DNA from: Actinomycetes bacterium
Lineage (GTDB): Bacteria > Actinomycetota > Acidimicrobiia > Acidimicrobiales > SZUA-35
Length of the DNA stretch: 24,521 nt
Assembly: GCA_024227975.1 (NCBI GenBank)
Contig: JAAETV010000447.1
Coordinates: 1 to 24,521, forward strand
Direction: 5' to 3'
Positions 1-8,055 of the stretch are shown here, piece by piece. The notes beneath the pieces were generated by a model. That model was not told the DNA's origin, did no database searches, and was given only the letters and a program-made list of their open reading frames with translations. A program made the translations under genes and the position numbers. Every line of letters begins with the position of its first letter. Position 1 is the stretch's first letter.

Positions 1-921
1 AATCGCCGCCTCCTCGAGATGACGGGGGTAGGGGATCGGGACCTCAACCGAGGCCACTCTCCCCACCGGGGCGTCCAGCGTGTAGAAGCAGGACTCGGTG
101 ATGGAAGCGGCAAGCTCGGCTGACAAGCCGACCGACCTCCAGCCTTCGTCGATGACGAGGGCGCGGTGGGTGTGCTCAACCGAGTGCTGCAATGCCGAAC
201 GGTCGAGGGGACGCAGGGTGCGAAGGTCGATGACTTCGGCCGAGACTCCAGCCATCTCCAGAGCATCAGCGGCCCCGAGCGCCTTCGGCACCATGCCGGC
301 TGAGGCCACAAGGGTGAGATCGGTCCCCGATCGACGCACCGCAGCGCTTTCGATATCGACCGGCCCGTGACCCGGGTCGCCCATCACCCCGTAGAGGCCG
401 TTGTGCTCGAAGATGAGAACAGGGTCAGGATCCTCGAGGGCGGCCGCCAGCATCCAACGAGCGTCAGCCACGGTGGCTGGAGCAACCACCTTCAAGCCCG
501 GAACGTGAGCAAACCAGGCTTCGAGGCTGTGTGAGTGCTGGGCCGCCAACTGGCGACCTGCACCAGTGGTGAGGCGAATCACGAGTGGGATACCGAACTG
601 GCCGCCCGACATGTGGCGGAAGGTGGCGGCCGTGTTGACGATCTGGTCAAGGGCCAGCAGGCTGAAATTGACGGTCATGATCTCGACGATGGGACGCATA
701 CCCCCGAGCGCAGCACCGATTCCGGCCCCGACGAACCCTGACTCAGAAAGGGGCGTGTTCCTCACCCGCTCGGGACCAAAATCATCGACCAGACCCTTGG
801 TCACAGCATACGTTCCGCCGTAGTCGGCAATGTCTTCACCCATGATGAAGACCCGATCATCAGTGGCCAACGCCTCCCTTATGGCTGCCCCCATGGCCTC
901 TCGATAGCTGATCTCAGTCAT
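1..921 (-). CDS. 2-oxoacid (pyruvate/acetoin-type) dehydrogenase E1 component, beta subunit, 3' end cut by window edge
   Basis: The frame is open for 307 codons from an ATG at 921 to the left edge, so the C-terminus (perhaps 15-20 residues) is missing. It starts [18 protein letters not shown], followed by [37 protein letters not shown] and [17 protein letters not shown], which are hallmarks of E1-beta (transketolase pyrimidine-binding and C-terminal domains). [11 protein letters not shown] lies in the C-terminal domain, and the visible end reads [13 protein letters not shown], as in the family. With the alpha subunit it forms the thiamine-diphosphate E1 that decarboxylates a 2-oxoacid or cleaves acetoin and passes the acyl group to E2 lipoate. 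The ATG overlaps the alpha stop by 4 bp (ATGA), so the two are translationally coupled. E2/E3 genes probably follow to the left. Substrate (pyruvate, acetoin or branched-chain) cannot be told from sequence. Confidence 0.9.
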   Translation of the reverse strand, partial: MTEISYREAMGAAIREALATDDRVFIMGEDIADYGGTYAVTKGLVDDFGPERVRNTPLSESGFVGAGIGAALGGMRPIVEIMTVNFSLLALDQIVNTAATFRHMSGGQFGIPLVIRLTTGAGRQLAAQHSHSLEAWFAHVPGLKVVAPATVADARWMLAAALEDPDPVLIFEHNGLYGVMGDPGHGPVDIESAAVRRSGTDLTLVASAGMVPKALGAADALEMAGVSAEVIDLRTLRPLDRSALQHSVEHTHRALVIDEGWRSVGLSAELAASITESCFYTLDAPVGRVASVEVPIPYPRHLEEAAI

Positions 922-1910
922 CGGCCCAGCCCACCGTTTGACGACCCGCCTTCTACCTCGGCGTAGACGTGCTTCAGCAGATCAGCGGCCTCCTCCCACG
1001 GGGCGGCCTCGGCGTACTCGATGGCAGCCTCGATCTCGACCCTGGCCCCCTCCCACAGAGCTTCGAGCCCGTCGTCGCTGATCGCTCCCAACCTCTTCAG
1101 TCGATCGATTTCGAGGGTGATCGGATCTCGCTTCTTCCACGCTGCGATCTCCTCATCCGTTCGGTAGAGGTCCGGGTCGAACATGGAGTGGGGCCGGAAC
1201 CGGTAGGTGCGACACTCGAGGAACACCGGACCTCCACCGCCACGTATCGAGTCAAGGGCATCAGATGCCGCTTTGGCGACGGCTCCAACATCCATGCCAT
1301 CGACGGTCCAGGCTGTGACCTGATAGCTGCTGGCCTTGAGCGCCAGCTGGGTCTGCGACTCGCTCGTTGCCAGTGAGGTACCCATGGCGTAGAGATTGTT
1401 CTCGCAGCAGAAGAGCACGGGCAGTCTCCAGAGTGCAGCCAGGTTCATCGACTCGTGGAACTCACCCTCGGCCACTGCTCCCTCACCGAAGAAGCACACC
1501 GTCACCCGCCCTTCCCGGCCCTGCATCTTGTCGGCCAGAGCCAGCCCGACAGCCAGGGGGAGGTGGCCGCCAACGATGGCGTTGCCGCCATAGAACCTGG
1601 TCGAGGCGTCGAACAGATGCATGGACCCACCCCGCCCACCAGAACACCCGGTCGCCTTCCCAAACATTTCGGCCATGATCCGGTCGGCTCCGACGCCGCG
1701 TAGGAGGGCATGGCCATGTTCGCGGTAGGTGGCCAGGAGTGCGTCATCGGCGCCGAGTTGGGGAATGATCCCGGCCGCGATCGCTTCCTCGCCGATCGCC
1801 AGGTGGAGGAAGCCGCGGATCTTCATCCGCCCGTAGAGCTCGGCGCAGCGCTCCTCGAGGACCCTGATGCGGATCATGTTGCCCAAAGGGCGGATCGGCT
1901 CGTCCGTCAT
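918..1910 (-). CDS. 2-oxoacid (pyruvate/acetoin-type) dehydrogenase E1 component, alpha subunit
   Basis: This 330-residue protein matches the usual size of PdhA/AcoA alpha subunits. It carries [30 protein letters not shown] and [21 protein letters not shown]. The thiamine-diphosphate/Mg motif begins [15 protein letters not shown] and ends with [10 protein letters not shown]; the usual GDG is GEG here, a conservative change. VDGMDV and [14 protein letters not shown] follow; most relatives have RGHS where this has RPHS. It catalyses the TPP-dependent step with the beta subunit. ATGA overlaps at both ends (with acetyl-CoA synthetase at 1907-1910 and beta at 918-921) indicate one transcript. The pyruvate-type E1-alpha family is clear; acetoin as substrate is possible because of the synthetase and AcuC-like neighbours, but that is inference. 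Confidence 0.92.
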   Translation of the reverse strand: MTDEPIRPLGNMIRIRVLEERCAELYGRMKIRGFLHLAIGEEAIAAGIIPQLGADDALLATYREHGHALLRGVGADRIMAEMFGKATGCSGGRGGSMHLFDASTRFYGGNAIVGGHLPLAVGLALADKMQGREGRVTVCFFGEGAVAEGEFHESMNLAALWRLPVLFCCENNLYAMGTSLATSESQTQLALKASSYQVTAWTVDGMDVGAVAKAASDALDSIRGGGGPVFLECRTYRFRPHSMFDPDLYRTDEEIAAWKKRDPITLEIDRLKRLGAISDDGLEALWEGARVEIEAAIEYAEAAPWEEAADLLKHVYAEVEGGSSNGGLGR

Positions 1911-3643
1911 GACGACTGCTCCAAGGTAGAGGTGTCGCCTTCATCGAGGCCTAGCTCACGAGCGGCGAGCAGTCGTCGCATGATTTTGCCGCTCCTCGTG
2001 TGAGGGAGCTGGGAGACGAATTCGATCTCGCGCGGGGCGACTGCCGGCCCCAACCGTCGGCGGGCGTGGGCTAGTAGTTCGCGGTGCAGCTCGGCCGTTG
2101 GCTCCTGGTCGGCTGCTAGCAGCACGAATGCCTTGACGATGGCTCCTACCATCGGCTCTGGTTTGCCGATCACACCGACCTCGATCACGGCAGGGTGCTC
2201 GATGAGCGCAGACTCGACCTCGAAAGGCCCGATCAGATGACCGGCCGATTTGATGACGTCGTTGTTGCGCCCGACGAACCAGTAGTAACCATCATCATCG
2301 CGTCGGGCCAGGTCGCCCGAGCGGTACCAGCCATCGACGAACGACTGCCGATAGCGCACGTCGTCGTCGAGGTAGGCCCGGAACATCGAGGGCCAACCAG
2401 GCTCGAGAGCCAGCTCGCCGACTTCCCCAGAATCGGTGACCTCCTGTGGCTTCCCGTCGTCGCTGAGGGTCAGCTCGCCGTCGTCGTCGCAGCGCAGTAG
2501 CCCGGCCTTGATCCCCGGTAGCGGTCGCCCCATCGAGCCCGGCTTGACCTCTTCCGTCAAGTAGTTGGCGATCATGATGCCGCCCGTCTCTGTCTGCCAC
2601 CAGTTGTCGAGGACCGGGACACCGAAGGTATCCCGGGCCCAGATGACCGACTCGGGATCGAGCGGCTCTCCGACGCTCGCCACGAGGCGGAGCGAGCGGA
2701 GGTCGTACTGGCGGGCGACGTCAGAGCCGAGTCGCTTCAGCATGCGGATCGCCGTCGGAGCGGTGTAGAAGACGTTCACCCCCTGGTCCTGGATGGTGCG
2801 GTACCAGCGCTCACCATCGAAATCACCCTCGTCGACGATGCTCGACACCCCGTTTACGAGTGGCGAGATGATGCCATAGGAGGTGCCGGTGACCCAGCCA
2901 GGGTCGGCTGTGCACCAGAACACGTCACCGGGTTGCAGGTCGAGCACGAGACGGCCGGTAGCGGCATGGGCAACAACCGCCTCGTGGACGTGGACAGCAC
3001 CCTTGGGTCGTCCGGTGGTGCCACTGGTGAAGTGGAGGAGGGCCCGATCCTCAGGCCCGGTCGCTGGAATCTCGAAGTGCGGATCAGCGTCAGCGAGCAG
3101 CTGGCTCAAGGAGACAACCGTCGGATCGTCGAGCTGGTCCGCCCCGTCCCCGATGATCAGGACAGTGCGGAGATAGGTCAGCGCCTCTCTGATTGGTGCA
3201 ACCTTGCGCTGATAGAGACGGGCCGTCGTGACCAGGATCTCAATACGCCCCGAGTCCATTCGCATGGCGATGGGATCCGGCCCGAAAGCAGAGAACAGTG
3301 GGGTGTACACACCACCGCCCTTGAGGGTGCCGAGGGCGGTCACGTAGAGGTCGAGGACACGACCGGCAAGCGTGGCAACACCGAACGGGGGCTGGTAGCC
3401 GAGGGATTGAAGGCCACTGGCGAACCGGCTGGTCTGCTCGGCCAGAGCCCGGTAGGTCAGCTCAACAACCTGCCCGTCTTTGGCCAGCCAGCGGATGGCG
3501 GCGTCGTCCCCTCGGCTCGCGACATGTCGGTCAACGGCTTCGTGGGCGATGTTGAGTCCACCATTGGGGAGTCCATCGAGGGTTTCTCGAACATCGTCCC
3601 AACTGAAGCTTTCTCGGAGGGCCTCATATCGCGCCACGAACAC
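1907..3643 (-). CDS. acsA: Acetyl-CoA synthetase (AMP-forming), AcsA type
   Basis: The protein of 578 residues makes acetyl-CoA from acetate, ATP and CoA. Visible motifs are the AMP-binding loop [17 protein letters not shown] (about 204-220), WWQTETGG (348-355), YRSGD (440-444), [20 protein letters not shown] (458-477) and the C-terminal [11 protein letters not shown], whose lysine is about residue 553. That lysine is the one AcuA acetylates and AcuC deacetylates in the Bacillus AcsA system. At 578 residues it resembles B. subtilis AcsA more than the ~650-residue Acs. The start is a GTG at 3643, or another GTG two codons downstream; neither has a Shine-Dalgarno, so leaderless translation is possible. 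It heads the operon with the E1 genes and faces the AcuC-like deacetylase across an inverted repeat. Propionate or another short acid as substrate cannot be excluded. Confidence 0.88.
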   Translation of the reverse strand: MFVARYEALRESFSWDDVRETLDGLPNGGLNIAHEAVDRHVASRGDDAAIRWLAKDGQVVELTYRALAEQTSRFASGLQSLGYQPPFGVATLAGRVLDLYVTALGTLKGGGVYTPLFSAFGPDPIAMRMDSGRIEILVTTARLYQRKVAPIREALTYLRTVLIIGDGADQLDDPTVVSLSQLLADADPHFEIPATGPEDRALLHFTSGTTGRPKGAVHVHEAVVAHAATGRLVLDLQPGDVFWCTADPGWVTGTSYGIISPLVNGVSSIVDEGDFDGERWYRTIQDQGVNVFYTAPTAIRMLKRLGSDVARQYDLRSLRLVASVGEPLDPESVIWARDTFGVPVLDNWWQTETGGIMIANYLTEEVKPGSMGRPLPGIKAGLLRCDDDGELTLSDDGKPQEVTDSGEVGELALEPGWPSMFRAYLDDDVRYRQSFVDGWYRSGDLARRDDDGYYWFVGRNNDVIKSAGHLIGPFEVESALIEHPAVIEVGVIGKPEPMVGAIVKAFVLLAADQEPTAELHRELLAHARRRLGPAVAPREIEFVSQLPHTRSGKIMRRLLAARELGLDEGDTSTLEQSS

Positions 3644-3671
3644 AGTAGGCCATGTTGCTTCGATCAGTGAC

Positions 3672-3710
3672 AGAGTCCAAGGTCACGGTCGCTTCATGAC
3701 CTTGGACCCG
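3672..3710. promoter_or_regulatory. Inverted-repeat operator between acsA and the deacetylase gene; two divergent copies of a DosR-box-like motif
   Basis: GTCCAAGGTCA (3675-3685) and TGACCTTGGAC (3697-3707) form a perfect 11-bp inverted repeat with an 11-base spacer in the 80-bp divergent gap. Read outward, each arm is a 15-base element: GTGACCTTGGACTCT on minus (3686-3672) and ATGACCTTGGACCCG on plus (3696-3710). The same element recurs at 5232 and 7980. There is no T-tract and it sits upstream of both genes, so an operator is more likely than a terminator. It resembles the mycobacterial DosR box as I remember it (about GGGACTTNNGGCCCT). Binding by a DosR-like regulator is inference. Confidence 0.6.
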
Positions 3711-3723
3711 TGTCCTGGGCGCG

Positions 3724-4779
3724 GTGCCCAGTCATGATCATCTTGTGACCCAAGCCGTGTTGTGTGCGACGCTCGCTGGTCTCGACGATCACGACACCGG
3801 TCGCTGGCACCCGGAGCGTCCGGCCCGCCTGGCGGCCGTTGAGCGAGCACTGGCTGACGATCTGGTCAGGGAGGTCATTGCACCCCTTGAACCCCGCCAG
3901 GCCACCCTCGATGAGCTAGCCATCGCTCACGACCGGTTCTACCTGGAGACTGTCGAACAGTTCGTGACAAGTGGAGGTGGAGCACTCGACGCTGACACGA
4001 TGACGTCGAAGGGATCGTGGGAGACGGCGCTATGGGCCGCTGGGACGGGACTAGCCGCCGTCGAGGGCCTCAGTTCCGCTGGTGCGGGCGCCGCCTTCGT
4101 AGGGATCCGACCGCCAGGCCACCACGCCACAACCAACCGTGCCATGGGGTTCTGCCTGATCAACAATGTCGCCGTCGTCGCCGCCACCCTGGCCGCTCGG
4201 GGGGAGCGGGTGGCCATTCTGGACTGGGACGTCCACCATGGAAACGGGACTCAGGAGATCTTCTGGGATGAGCCCCGGGTCTTGTATGCCTCGATGCACG
4301 AGCACCCGGCCTATCCAGGTACCGGTCTGGCCGTTGAGGTCGGGGGAGAAGGGGCCCGAGGGATGAATGTCAATGTCCCCCTTCCCGAGGGGTCTACCGG
4401 TGAGGGCGCACTCGCCGCCTTCGATGAGATCATTGGACCGGCGGTATCGGCTTTCGCACCCGACTGGCTCCTCGTTTCGGCTGGGTACGATGCCCATCGA
4501 GCCGATCCCCTCGCTGGACTGGCCTGGAGTGCTGGTGACTATGGCTTGCTCTCGACCCGGTCGGCGGGGCTCATGACGGAAGCGGGCAGGGTCATCGTCT
4601 TCCTCGAAGGAGGCTATGACCTCGACGCACTCTCCGCCTCTGTCACCGCCACCGTGGCTGCTCTCGCCGGCGTCGAAGGGGTCCAAGCCGAGGCGCCCAC
4701 CAACGGCGGGCCCGGCCGAGCAGCGATCAGGGAGGCGTCAGCGGTCCGGCGCCGCGCCCTGGAAGGGGAACGATCATGA
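3724..4779 (+). CDS. AcuC/HDAC-family lysine deacetylase
   Basis: This 351-residue protein belongs to the class I HDAC/AcuC/acetylpolyamine amidohydrolase family, which removes acetyl groups from lysines using zinc. Visible are DTGRWHPERPARL near the N-terminus, RPPGHHATTNRAMGFCLINN with the His pair at 133-134, LDWDVHHGNGTQEIF with zinc ligands Asp169 and His171, SAGYDAHRADPL with zinc ligand Asp256, and LEGGYDL with the catalytic Tyr298. All key residues are present, so it should be active. The start is uncertain: GTG at 3724 is the longest, but GTG 3745 or 3757 fits the family N-terminus better, and none has a Shine-Dalgarno. It overlaps the next gene (uspA) by ATGA. Because it is divergent from acsA, acetyl-CoA synthetase is a natural substrate; histone-like proteins or polyamines are alternatives. 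Confidence 0.9.
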   Translation: MPSHDHLVTQAVLCATLAGLDDHDTGRWHPERPARLAAVERALADDLVREVIAPLEPRQATLDELAIAHDRFYLETVEQFVTSGGGALDADTMTSKGSWETALWAAGTGLAAVEGLSSAGAGAAFVGIRPPGHHATTNRAMGFCLINNVAVVAATLAARGERVAILDWDVHHGNGTQEIFWDEPRVLYASMHEHPAYPGTGLAVEVGGEGARGMNVNVPLPEGSTGEGALAAFDEIIGPAVSAFAPDWLLVSAGYDAHRADPLAGLAWSAGDYGLLSTRSAGLMTEAGRVIVFLEGGYDLDALSASVTATVAALAGVEGVQAEAPTNGGPGRAAIREASAVRRRALEGERS

Positions 4780-5201
4780 AGCGAATCATCGTCGGCGTCG
4801 ACGGTTCAGCCAACAGCCGAGAGGCGGCAGCGGTAGCCGCTGACCTGGCCCGAGCCACCGGTGCGACGGTCGTCGCCGTTCATGCCGTCGGTCTTTTGGA
4901 GCGGTTGGCCAGCAATGGCGAACATATCTCGTCTCGGAAACGACGGCGCCAGATCACCGAGGAGATGGAGTCCGAGTGGTGCGTGCCGTTGGCTGGACTC
5001 CCGGTGGATCATCGCATCATCGACGGTAGCTCCGTTTCGGCCTTGCTGGGAGCGGTGGAAGGGCCGGATGACCTCATTGTCGTCGGCCGAAGGGGGTCCG
5101 GTGGTTTCTCGGGCTCATCACTGGGCAGCACCAGCGCCGAGGTGGCGCAGCGGTCACCGGTTGCTGTCCTGATCGTGCCTGAAGCCGTCGGCTCGATCTG
5201 A
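4776..5201 (+). CDS. Universal stress protein, UspA family, ATP-binding type
   Basis: This is a single-domain Usp of 141 residues. It begins MKRIIVGVDGSANSREA, the usual beta-1/Asp start, and ends with GRRGSGGFSGSSLGSTS, which fits the ATP-binding signature G-2x-G-9x-G-S (Gly104, Gly107, Gly117-Ser118). VAVLIVP is the last strand. Such proteins bind ATP and slow growth or aid survival under stress or low oxygen (for example Rv2623 of M. tuberculosis). The helix region after residue 45 is basic (SSRKRRRQI). Its ATG overlaps the deacetylase stop (ATGA), so the two are co-translated. The DosR-like element before the next gene lies just after its stop. Confidence 0.9.
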   Translation: MKRIIVGVDGSANSREAAAVAADLARATGATVVAVHAVGLLERLASNGEHISSRKRRRQITEEMESEWCVPLAGLPVDHRIIDGSSVSALLGAVEGPDDLIVVGRRGSGGFSGSSLGSTSAEVAQRSPVAVLIVPEAVGSI

Positions 5202-5231
5202 GGGCCTCAGGTGCCGTCGCCTTGGTGCGAA

Positions 5232-5246
5232 GTGACCATGGCCCCT
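5232..5246 (+). promoter_or_regulatory. DosR-box-like element upstream of the hibernation-factor gene
   Basis: GTGACCATGGCCCCT lies 68 bases before the GTG start at 5315, in the 113-bp gap after uspA. It matches the two acsA/deacetylase spacer copies at 12 of 15 positions each and is close to the remembered DosR consensus. The distance suits an activator site feeding a promoter near 5270-5290. The spacing and repetition are seen directly; the identity of the regulator is inferred. Confidence 0.5.
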
Positions 5247-5314
5247 AACTGCCAGCCCGCTGATCAGGGACGCTTGAGGAAAAGCAACGTGACTCAGCCC
5301 GAAGGAGGGTTCCC

Positions 5315-6736
5315 GTGCCGAACGGCAGACTGATCCGAATCGATCACGATCGGGGTTGTGCGTACCTCACCAGAGGGGGCCGTAGCTATGAGGCCTCTCT
5401 CTCAGAGGTGGAGTCAGCCGCTCGCGTACCAGGTGCTCGAGTCCGCTACAAGCTTCGTCGCTCTGATGGTGAGGAGCGAGCGGAGCAGGTCGTGCTGCGC
5501 CGTGGGACCCGCACCAACAAGCGGCAGCGACGCTTCGGTGATCTCAGCGGAGCGCGCCGACCCGGCACCAAGGTGAAGACGGCTCCGCAGCGCGCCTACG
5601 GCATCGACGTCGCGACCCAACCGTTTCGTGTGGTCAGGGGGTGGCTGACCGCGATGGGGGCCCATGACCTCGACGCCGCCGCTGGCCTCTATCTCCCGGG
5701 GGCAGCCGTCCACCTCGACGACGAGACCATTTCCGGCCATGCCGCCATTCGGGCGTTCCTCGAGCACTCACCCTGGCTCGGGATCGATCCCGATGGGGTG
5801 GACGTTCGTGGTTTCGATCGCTTCATCCAAGTCGAGGCATCGGAAAGCTCGGCCCTTGTCTGCTACTTCATCGTTGAGGACGGCCACCTCATCGAGCAGT
5901 GGCACGGCCCTGAACCACTGGTTGAGCCGGAACCCGAATCCAACCAGATCGAGGTCATCTCAAAGAGCAGTGTGGCCCCATTGATGAACAGCTACGCCAG
6001 GGAGAAGCTGGGCTCGGTAATTGGAGCGATCGGGAGCGGTACCCGTTTCGCTCAGATGAAGCTGAGCGAGACCGCGAACCCCAACCGGCCCCCGGTCTTT
6101 CAGGCTGAAGCGAACATCGATATCGGTGGAACCATCGTCCGGGCCCACGCATCAGGTTCGACCATGACCGAGGTCATCGACGAGGTAATCGACCGGCTGC
6201 GCAACAAGCTGGAGCATCGTCGGGACCGAGAGCGCCACAAGGCGACAGGGCTCGACCCGACCGATGGGACCTGGCGCCACGGCTTCCTCCCGACAGAGCA
6301 CCCTCCCTACTTCGAGAGGCCGGTGGGGGAGCGCGAAGTAGTTCGTCACAAGTCATTCGCCCCTGACGAGGTGACTGTGGAGGAGGCAGCCTGGGACCTG
6401 TCACTTCTCGACTACGACTTCTACCTGTTCGTCGAGCTGTCGACGGGAGCCGACTGTCTTCTCGAGCAATCCGCCGACAGTGAGCTGATCGTGCACTCCC
6501 TGACCGCGGCCACCGACGGGCCTGCTCTTCCCCCAGGAACTCAGCGAAGTACCACGATCCCACCCACCCTCCGCCTCAGCGAGGCCATCTCGCTGCTCGA
6601 TGAATCAGGCCAACGATTCGTCTTCTTCCGCAACACGCTGACCGAGCGGGGCAATGTGGTCTACCGACGCGTAGATGGCCACTACGGCCTCATCACTCCA
6701 CCAGCCGAGGAGACAGAACCAGAGGAGCCTAGGTGA
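5315..6736 (+). CDS. Composite ribosome hibernation promoting factor: cold-shock-like + SnoaL-like + S30AE + two S30AE C-terminal domains
   Basis: Five segments are visible in 473 residues. Residues 1-65 look like a cold-shock/OB fold (GRLIRIDHDRGCAYL in place of the usual KGFGFI RNA-binding strand). Residues 62-92 are a basic linker. Residues 100-198 look like a SnoaL/NTF2 domain. Residues 210-305 resemble the HPF/RaiA ribosome-binding domain. The C-terminus has two HPF C-terminal repeats: 341-396 (VTVEEAAWDLSLLDYDFYLF) and 413-464 (FVFFRNTLTERGNVVYRR then DGHYGLITPP). Two C-terminal repeats also occur, as I recall, in M. tuberculosis Rv0079/RafH, a DosR-regulon factor. The likely role is to bind the 30S subunit and idle or dimerise ribosomes in dormancy. 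The GTG start has a strong GAAGGAGG (5301-5308) 6 bases upstream. The function of the two N-terminal domains is unknown. Confidence 0.85.
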   Translation: MPNGRLIRIDHDRGCAYLTRGGRSYEASLSEVESAARVPGARVRYKLRRSDGEERAEQVVLRRGTRTNKRQRRFGDLSGARRPGTKVKTAPQRAYGIDVATQPFRVVRGWLTAMGAHDLDAAAGLYLPGAAVHLDDETISGHAAIRAFLEHSPWLGIDPDGVDVRGFDRFIQVEASESSALVCYFIVEDGHLIEQWHGPEPLVEPEPESNQIEVISKSSVAPLMNSYAREKLGSVIGAIGSGTRFAQMKLSETANPNRPPVFQAEANIDIGGTIVRAHASGSTMTEVIDEVIDRLRNKLEHRRDRERHKATGLDPTDGTWRHGFLPTEHPPYFERPVGEREVVRHKSFAPDEVTVEEAAWDLSLLDYDFYLFVELSTGADCLLEQSADSELIVHSLTAATDGPALPPGTQRSTTIPPTLRLSEAISLLDESGQRFVFFRNTLTERGNVVYRRVDGHYGLITPPAEETEPEEPR

Positions 6737-6793
6737 ACCCCCTTGATGAGGCGCGGTACCGAGGCGCCAGCCCTGGCTTCAACCAATAGCGCA

Positions 6794-6797
6794 GAGG
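6794..6797 (+). promoter_or_regulatory. Ribosome binding site supporting the ATG at 6806
   Basis: GAGG lies 8 bases before ATG 6806. The upstream in-frame TTG 6743 and ATG 6746 have a poorer context and would add 21 unconserved residues before the membrane-anchored core. Confidence 0.45.
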
Positions 6798-6805
6798 ATT
6801 GGATC

Positions 6806-7942
6806 ATGCCGAGAGAACGACGAGGCTCATGGCGAATGATGCGCATCGCCCGAATCGACATCTACCTCCACTGGTCATGGCTAGGCATCCTCGGCCTCCT
6901 GGTCCTCGGATTCCGAGCCCAGCTCGCCATTGGCTACCCCGAGCTCGCCCCCACTCGGTTGTGGGCCTATGCCGCCATTGGGAGTGTCGTGTTCTTGGCC
7001 TCGGTCCTGCTCCACGAGTTGGCCCACGCGCTCATGGCCCAAGCTCGAGGCATCGATGTCGAGGGCATAACCCTGTATCTCTTCGGTGGTGCGACAGAAG
7101 CCGACGCTTCATCTGGCCAGGCACGAGACGAGCTCGTGATCGCCGCTGTTGGCCCGCTGGCCAGTGTCGGGCTGGCGGCCGTGCTCTGGCTGGTTGCACT
7201 GGCCGTAGGTCCAGACGAGAGCGCCCTTGGCGGCCTGATTGCTTATCTGGCGGTGGTGAATCTGGTACTGGCCGCCTTCAACATGACGCCAGGGCTTCCC
7301 CTTGACGGGGGGCGTGTCTTCCGCTCACTCGTCTGGAGCGCAACCGGTGACTTTCGGAAAGCAACTAGGTGGGCCGCAAGCGCCGGAGTCGCGGTCGGCT
7401 ACTTCCTCATCGGCATCGGGCTCGTCACCTTCTGGCAGGGTGGGATCGGAGGGATCTGGTTTGCCGCCATCGGCTGGCTGATCTCCCAGTCGGCTCGGGC
7501 CGCGGTCCAGCAGGAAGACCTTCGCCTGACTTTCGCGGGACTGACGGCAGCCGATGTCATGACTCCAGGGGTGGTGACGATTCCTGCTCATTCATCAGTG
7601 GCAGAAGCCGTGGGTACCCAGTTCGCGTCGGCGAACTACACAACGTTTCCTGTTGTCGACGGGATCTCTGTCATTGGCACCCTCAGCCTGCGCACCATCA
7701 GAGCGCTGAGCCAAGACCAGCGGGCCTCTCTCTCAGCCGGGCAGGCAGCAGTTCCAGTCGATCCCGACATGGTCGTTGGGCTTGACACCTCTATGACAAG
7801 CGTGCTCGAAGCCCTCACCCGCTCCCAACAAGGGGGTCGGGTTCTCGTCTTCGACGGACAGGCCCTGGTCGGGATCATCTCGACCAGTGATGTCGTCAGA
7901 CGCAATGCCCTGGCCGCACTTCTCGATGGTGTCCGGGAGTAG
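6806..7942 (+). CDS. Site-2-protease-family zinc metalloprotease (M50) with C-terminal CBS pair, Rip3-like
   Basis: The 378-residue membrane protein begins with IARIDIYLHWSWLGILGLLV, typical of short S2P proteases. The zinc site is HELAH (70-74), and NMTPGLPLDGGRV (159-171) supplies the third ligand, Asp167. GGATE after the zinc site is also family-typical. Several hydrophobic segments follow to about residue 225. A CBS pair fills the C-terminus (LTAADVMTPGVVTIP, and LVGIISTSDVVRRN at the end), which usually binds adenine nucleotides. The architecture is that of M. tuberculosis Rip3/Rv2625c, a DosR-regulon protease. It would cut transmembrane regulators in response to energy state; the substrate is unknown. 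It lies 69 bp after the hibernation factor with no obvious promoter, so it is probably in the same operon. A longer start at TTG 6743 is possible. Confidence 0.9.
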   Translation: MPRERRGSWRMMRIARIDIYLHWSWLGILGLLVLGFRAQLAIGYPELAPTRLWAYAAIGSVVFLASVLLHELAHALMAQARGIDVEGITLYLFGGATEADASSGQARDELVIAAVGPLASVGLAAVLWLVALAVGPDESALGGLIAYLAVVNLVLAAFNMTPGLPLDGGRVFRSLVWSATGDFRKATRWAASAGVAVGYFLIGIGLVTFWQGGIGGIWFAAIGWLISQSARAAVQQEDLRLTFAGLTAADVMTPGVVTIPAHSSVAEAVGTQFASANYTTFPVVDGISVIGTLSLRTIRALSQDQRASLSAGQAAVPVDPDMVVGLDTSMTSVLEALTRSQQGGRVLVFDGQALVGIISTSDVVRRNALAALLDGVRE

Positions 7943-7979
7943 TTGAGCCGTGCCGAGGAGGTTCGGTCCAAATCGGGCC

Positions 7980-7994
7980 GGGACCTTCGACACT
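7980..7994 (+). promoter_or_regulatory. DosR-box-like element upstream of the tandem Usp gene
   Basis: GGGACCTTCGACACT lies 61 bases before ATG 8056 in the gap after the M50 protease. It agrees with the derived consensus GTGACCTTGGACCCT at 12 of 15 positions and starts GGGAC as the mycobacterial box does. It is the weakest of the four copies. It suggests that the last gene of the module has its own promoter under the same control. Confidence 0.4.
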
Positions 7995-8043
7995 TCTGCG
8001 TTGAATGATGGCTCTCTACGGTTGTGGTAGTTACGAACCAGTC

Positions 8044-8048
8044 AGGAG
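8044..8048 (+). promoter_or_regulatory. Ribosome binding site deciding the start of the tandem Usp gene
   Basis: AGGAG is 7 bases before ATG 8056. The in-frame ATG 8005 has no such site, and its 17 extra residues do not look like Usp sequence. Confidence 0.6.
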
Positions 8049-8055
8049 CAGCACC

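Noticed and set aside
2933..3670. A 245-codon plus-strand frame antisense to acsA
   Set aside because: No family motif and it would cover the well-supported acetyl-CoA synthetase.
4051..4686. A 211-codon minus-strand frame antisense to the deacetylase
   Set aside because: The deacetylase has every catalytic residue in the other frame; this is its shadow.
5202..5314. Riboswitch or small RNA before the hibernation factor
   Set aside because: No conserved riboswitch pattern or stable hairpin was visible; the operator-like element and Shine-Dalgarno explain the spacer.
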